Origin: a virus
Direction: 5' to 3' (one strand)
DNA: 21,439 nucleotides
Virus record (IMG/VR): IMGVR_UViG_3300027777_000179
Location: 1 to 21,439 of that record
This document shows, in pieces, positions 20,827 to 21,439 of the stretch; the first letter of the stretch is position 1, and every line of letters begins with the position of its first letter. The notes beneath the pieces were generated by a model. It worked only from the letters and a program-made list of their open reading frames with translations, did not search any database and had not been told where the DNA came from. Both the position numbers and the translations under genes were made by a program.

Positions 20827-21439
20827 ATGTCATTTGATCCAGACTTCGCAGACCCGACGGAATGGGCGCGCATGTACCGAGGCTGCGGCCTTCAGGTCGT
20901 GCCAGCCATGAGCCCTCGAGACAACAAGACGCAGTGGAAGCGTCCAGCCCTTCCCAAATGGCGGGAGCTAGAGCACGATCTCGCCCCCGACTTTACCTTC
21001 GAGCGCTGGTATGGCGATAATGGCGAGCACGCCAGGCGCTACAACATGGGCGTCATTGCTGGCGCCTGTTCATCGGGCGTCTTCGTCATTGATTTGGATT
21101 TACACAAGAATCCGGCTGCGCAGGCATGGTGGTACGAGATGCTTGACCTCCAGCAAGGTGCAGGCGATCTGGAAACCGCCGAGCAGGCCACCGGCGGTGG
21201 GGGCGTTCAGCTTTTCTTTCGCGCTCCAGCGAACTGGACGCCCCCGACATGCAAGACGTCGATCGGTGTAGACATTCGCGGCCAGGGTGGGTTTGCGATG
21301 ATGCCGCCCTCAATGCACGAAAGCGGAAAAAATTACCGATGGAAGCCCGGACTTGAGCCGTGGTCTGTCGAGATTGCTGAGGCGCCGATGTGGCTCTGTG
21401 AGCAGATTACCAGCCTGGCCCGAGAGCACGGCGGATCCA
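20827..21439 (+). CDS. Prim-Pol (bifunctional primase/polymerase), 3'-truncated
   Basis: The frame is open from ATG 20827 to the window end (204 codons visible); an in-frame ATG at 20815 is an alternative start. Neither has a strong ribosome site. Features match the archaeo-eukaryotic-type primase/polymerase N-terminal domain: VFVIDLDLHKNP with the metal-binding D89 and D91, a GGGGVQLFF motif (123-131), VDIRGQGGFAMMPPSMH (148-164), then GKNYRW. This makes primers and can extend DNA. In phages the domain usually continues into a superfamily 3 or related helicase, which would lie beyond the edge. It marks the start of a replication module. Confidence 0.85.
   Translation, partial: MSFDPDFADPTEWARMYRGCGLQVVPAMSPRDNKTQWKRPALPKWRELEHDLAPDFTFERWYGDNGEHARRYNMGVIAGACSSGVFVIDLDLHKNPAAQAWWYEMLDLQQGAGDLETAEQATGGGGVQLFFRAPANWTPPTCKTSIGVDIRGQGGFAMMPPSMHESGKNYRWKPGLEPWSVEIAEAPMWLCEQITSLAREHGGS

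Noticed and set aside
1-21439. tRNA genes, CRISPR arrays, insertion sequences, integrase or attachment sites
   Set aside because: None were visible: gaps between genes are short, there are no spaced direct repeats, and no transposase or integrase motifs.

Overview
This window is part of the genome of a tailed, double-stranded DNA phage, most likely podovirus-like. It runs from receptor-binding and lysis genes through neck, tail-nozzle and DNA-ejection proteins into an early/replication region. The evidence for a podovirus is an SU10-type head-tail adaptor, a stabilisation/nozzle-type protein and a set of long Gln/Ala/Gly-rich internal virion proteins, with no tape measure or contractile-tail genes. 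No portal, terminase, capsid or integrase gene lies inside the window. The host is probably an alphaproteobacterium: the phage carries a GcrA-like regulator, a family largely confined to that class. All assignments come from reading motifs by eye; no database search was run.

Layout. (1) 1-3359, rightward: three tail-fibre-like genes, two of them glycine-rich and sharing a leader, plus two small tail-accessory genes and a cupin. (2) 3364-3465: a hairpin whose T-tract lies on the minus strand, then a candidate sigma70 promoter. (3) 3499-4831, lysis cassette: a one-TM holin candidate, a GH24 endolysin with a C-terminal membrane anchor, and an i-spanin with an o-spanin overlapping it in another frame. 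(4) 4847-8501: adaptor, fibre-like virion protein, nozzle-like protein and a small conserved protein. (5) 8503-13991: four probable ejection/internal virion proteins. (6) 13992-14219: a single leftward small gene. (7) 14291-15778, rightward: an HTH-metallophosphoesterase fusion and two small genes.

(8) 15775-20200 is a tightly packed leftward block of 13 genes. Read in its own direction it holds a PD-(D/E)XK nuclease, a probable ssDNA-binding protein with an acidic tail, a small protein, a DUF6378 protein, the GcrA-like regulator, two small proteins, a protein carrying only DnaA domain IV, and then two DUF551-like proteins and other small proteins, many joined by ATGA or TGATG overlaps. (9) 20201-20332 is a divergent control region. 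(10) Rightward from it are a RuvC-like resolvase and the N-terminal part of a Prim-Pol primase cut by the window edge.

How it fits together. The nuclease, SSB-like protein, resolvase and Prim-Pol look like a replication/recombination set expressed from both sides of 20201-20332. That region holds a dyad overlapping TTGACT hexamers on both strands and three GATTC (GANTC) sites within about 115 bp. Because the same leftward unit encodes a GcrA-like protein, and host GcrA reads CcrM-methylated GANTC sites, a methylation-sensitive early switch is the most interesting hypothesis here. It remains an inference. A leftward-specific hairpin with a UACG tetraloop just downstream of the SSB-like gene may separate its expression from that of the regulators below it.
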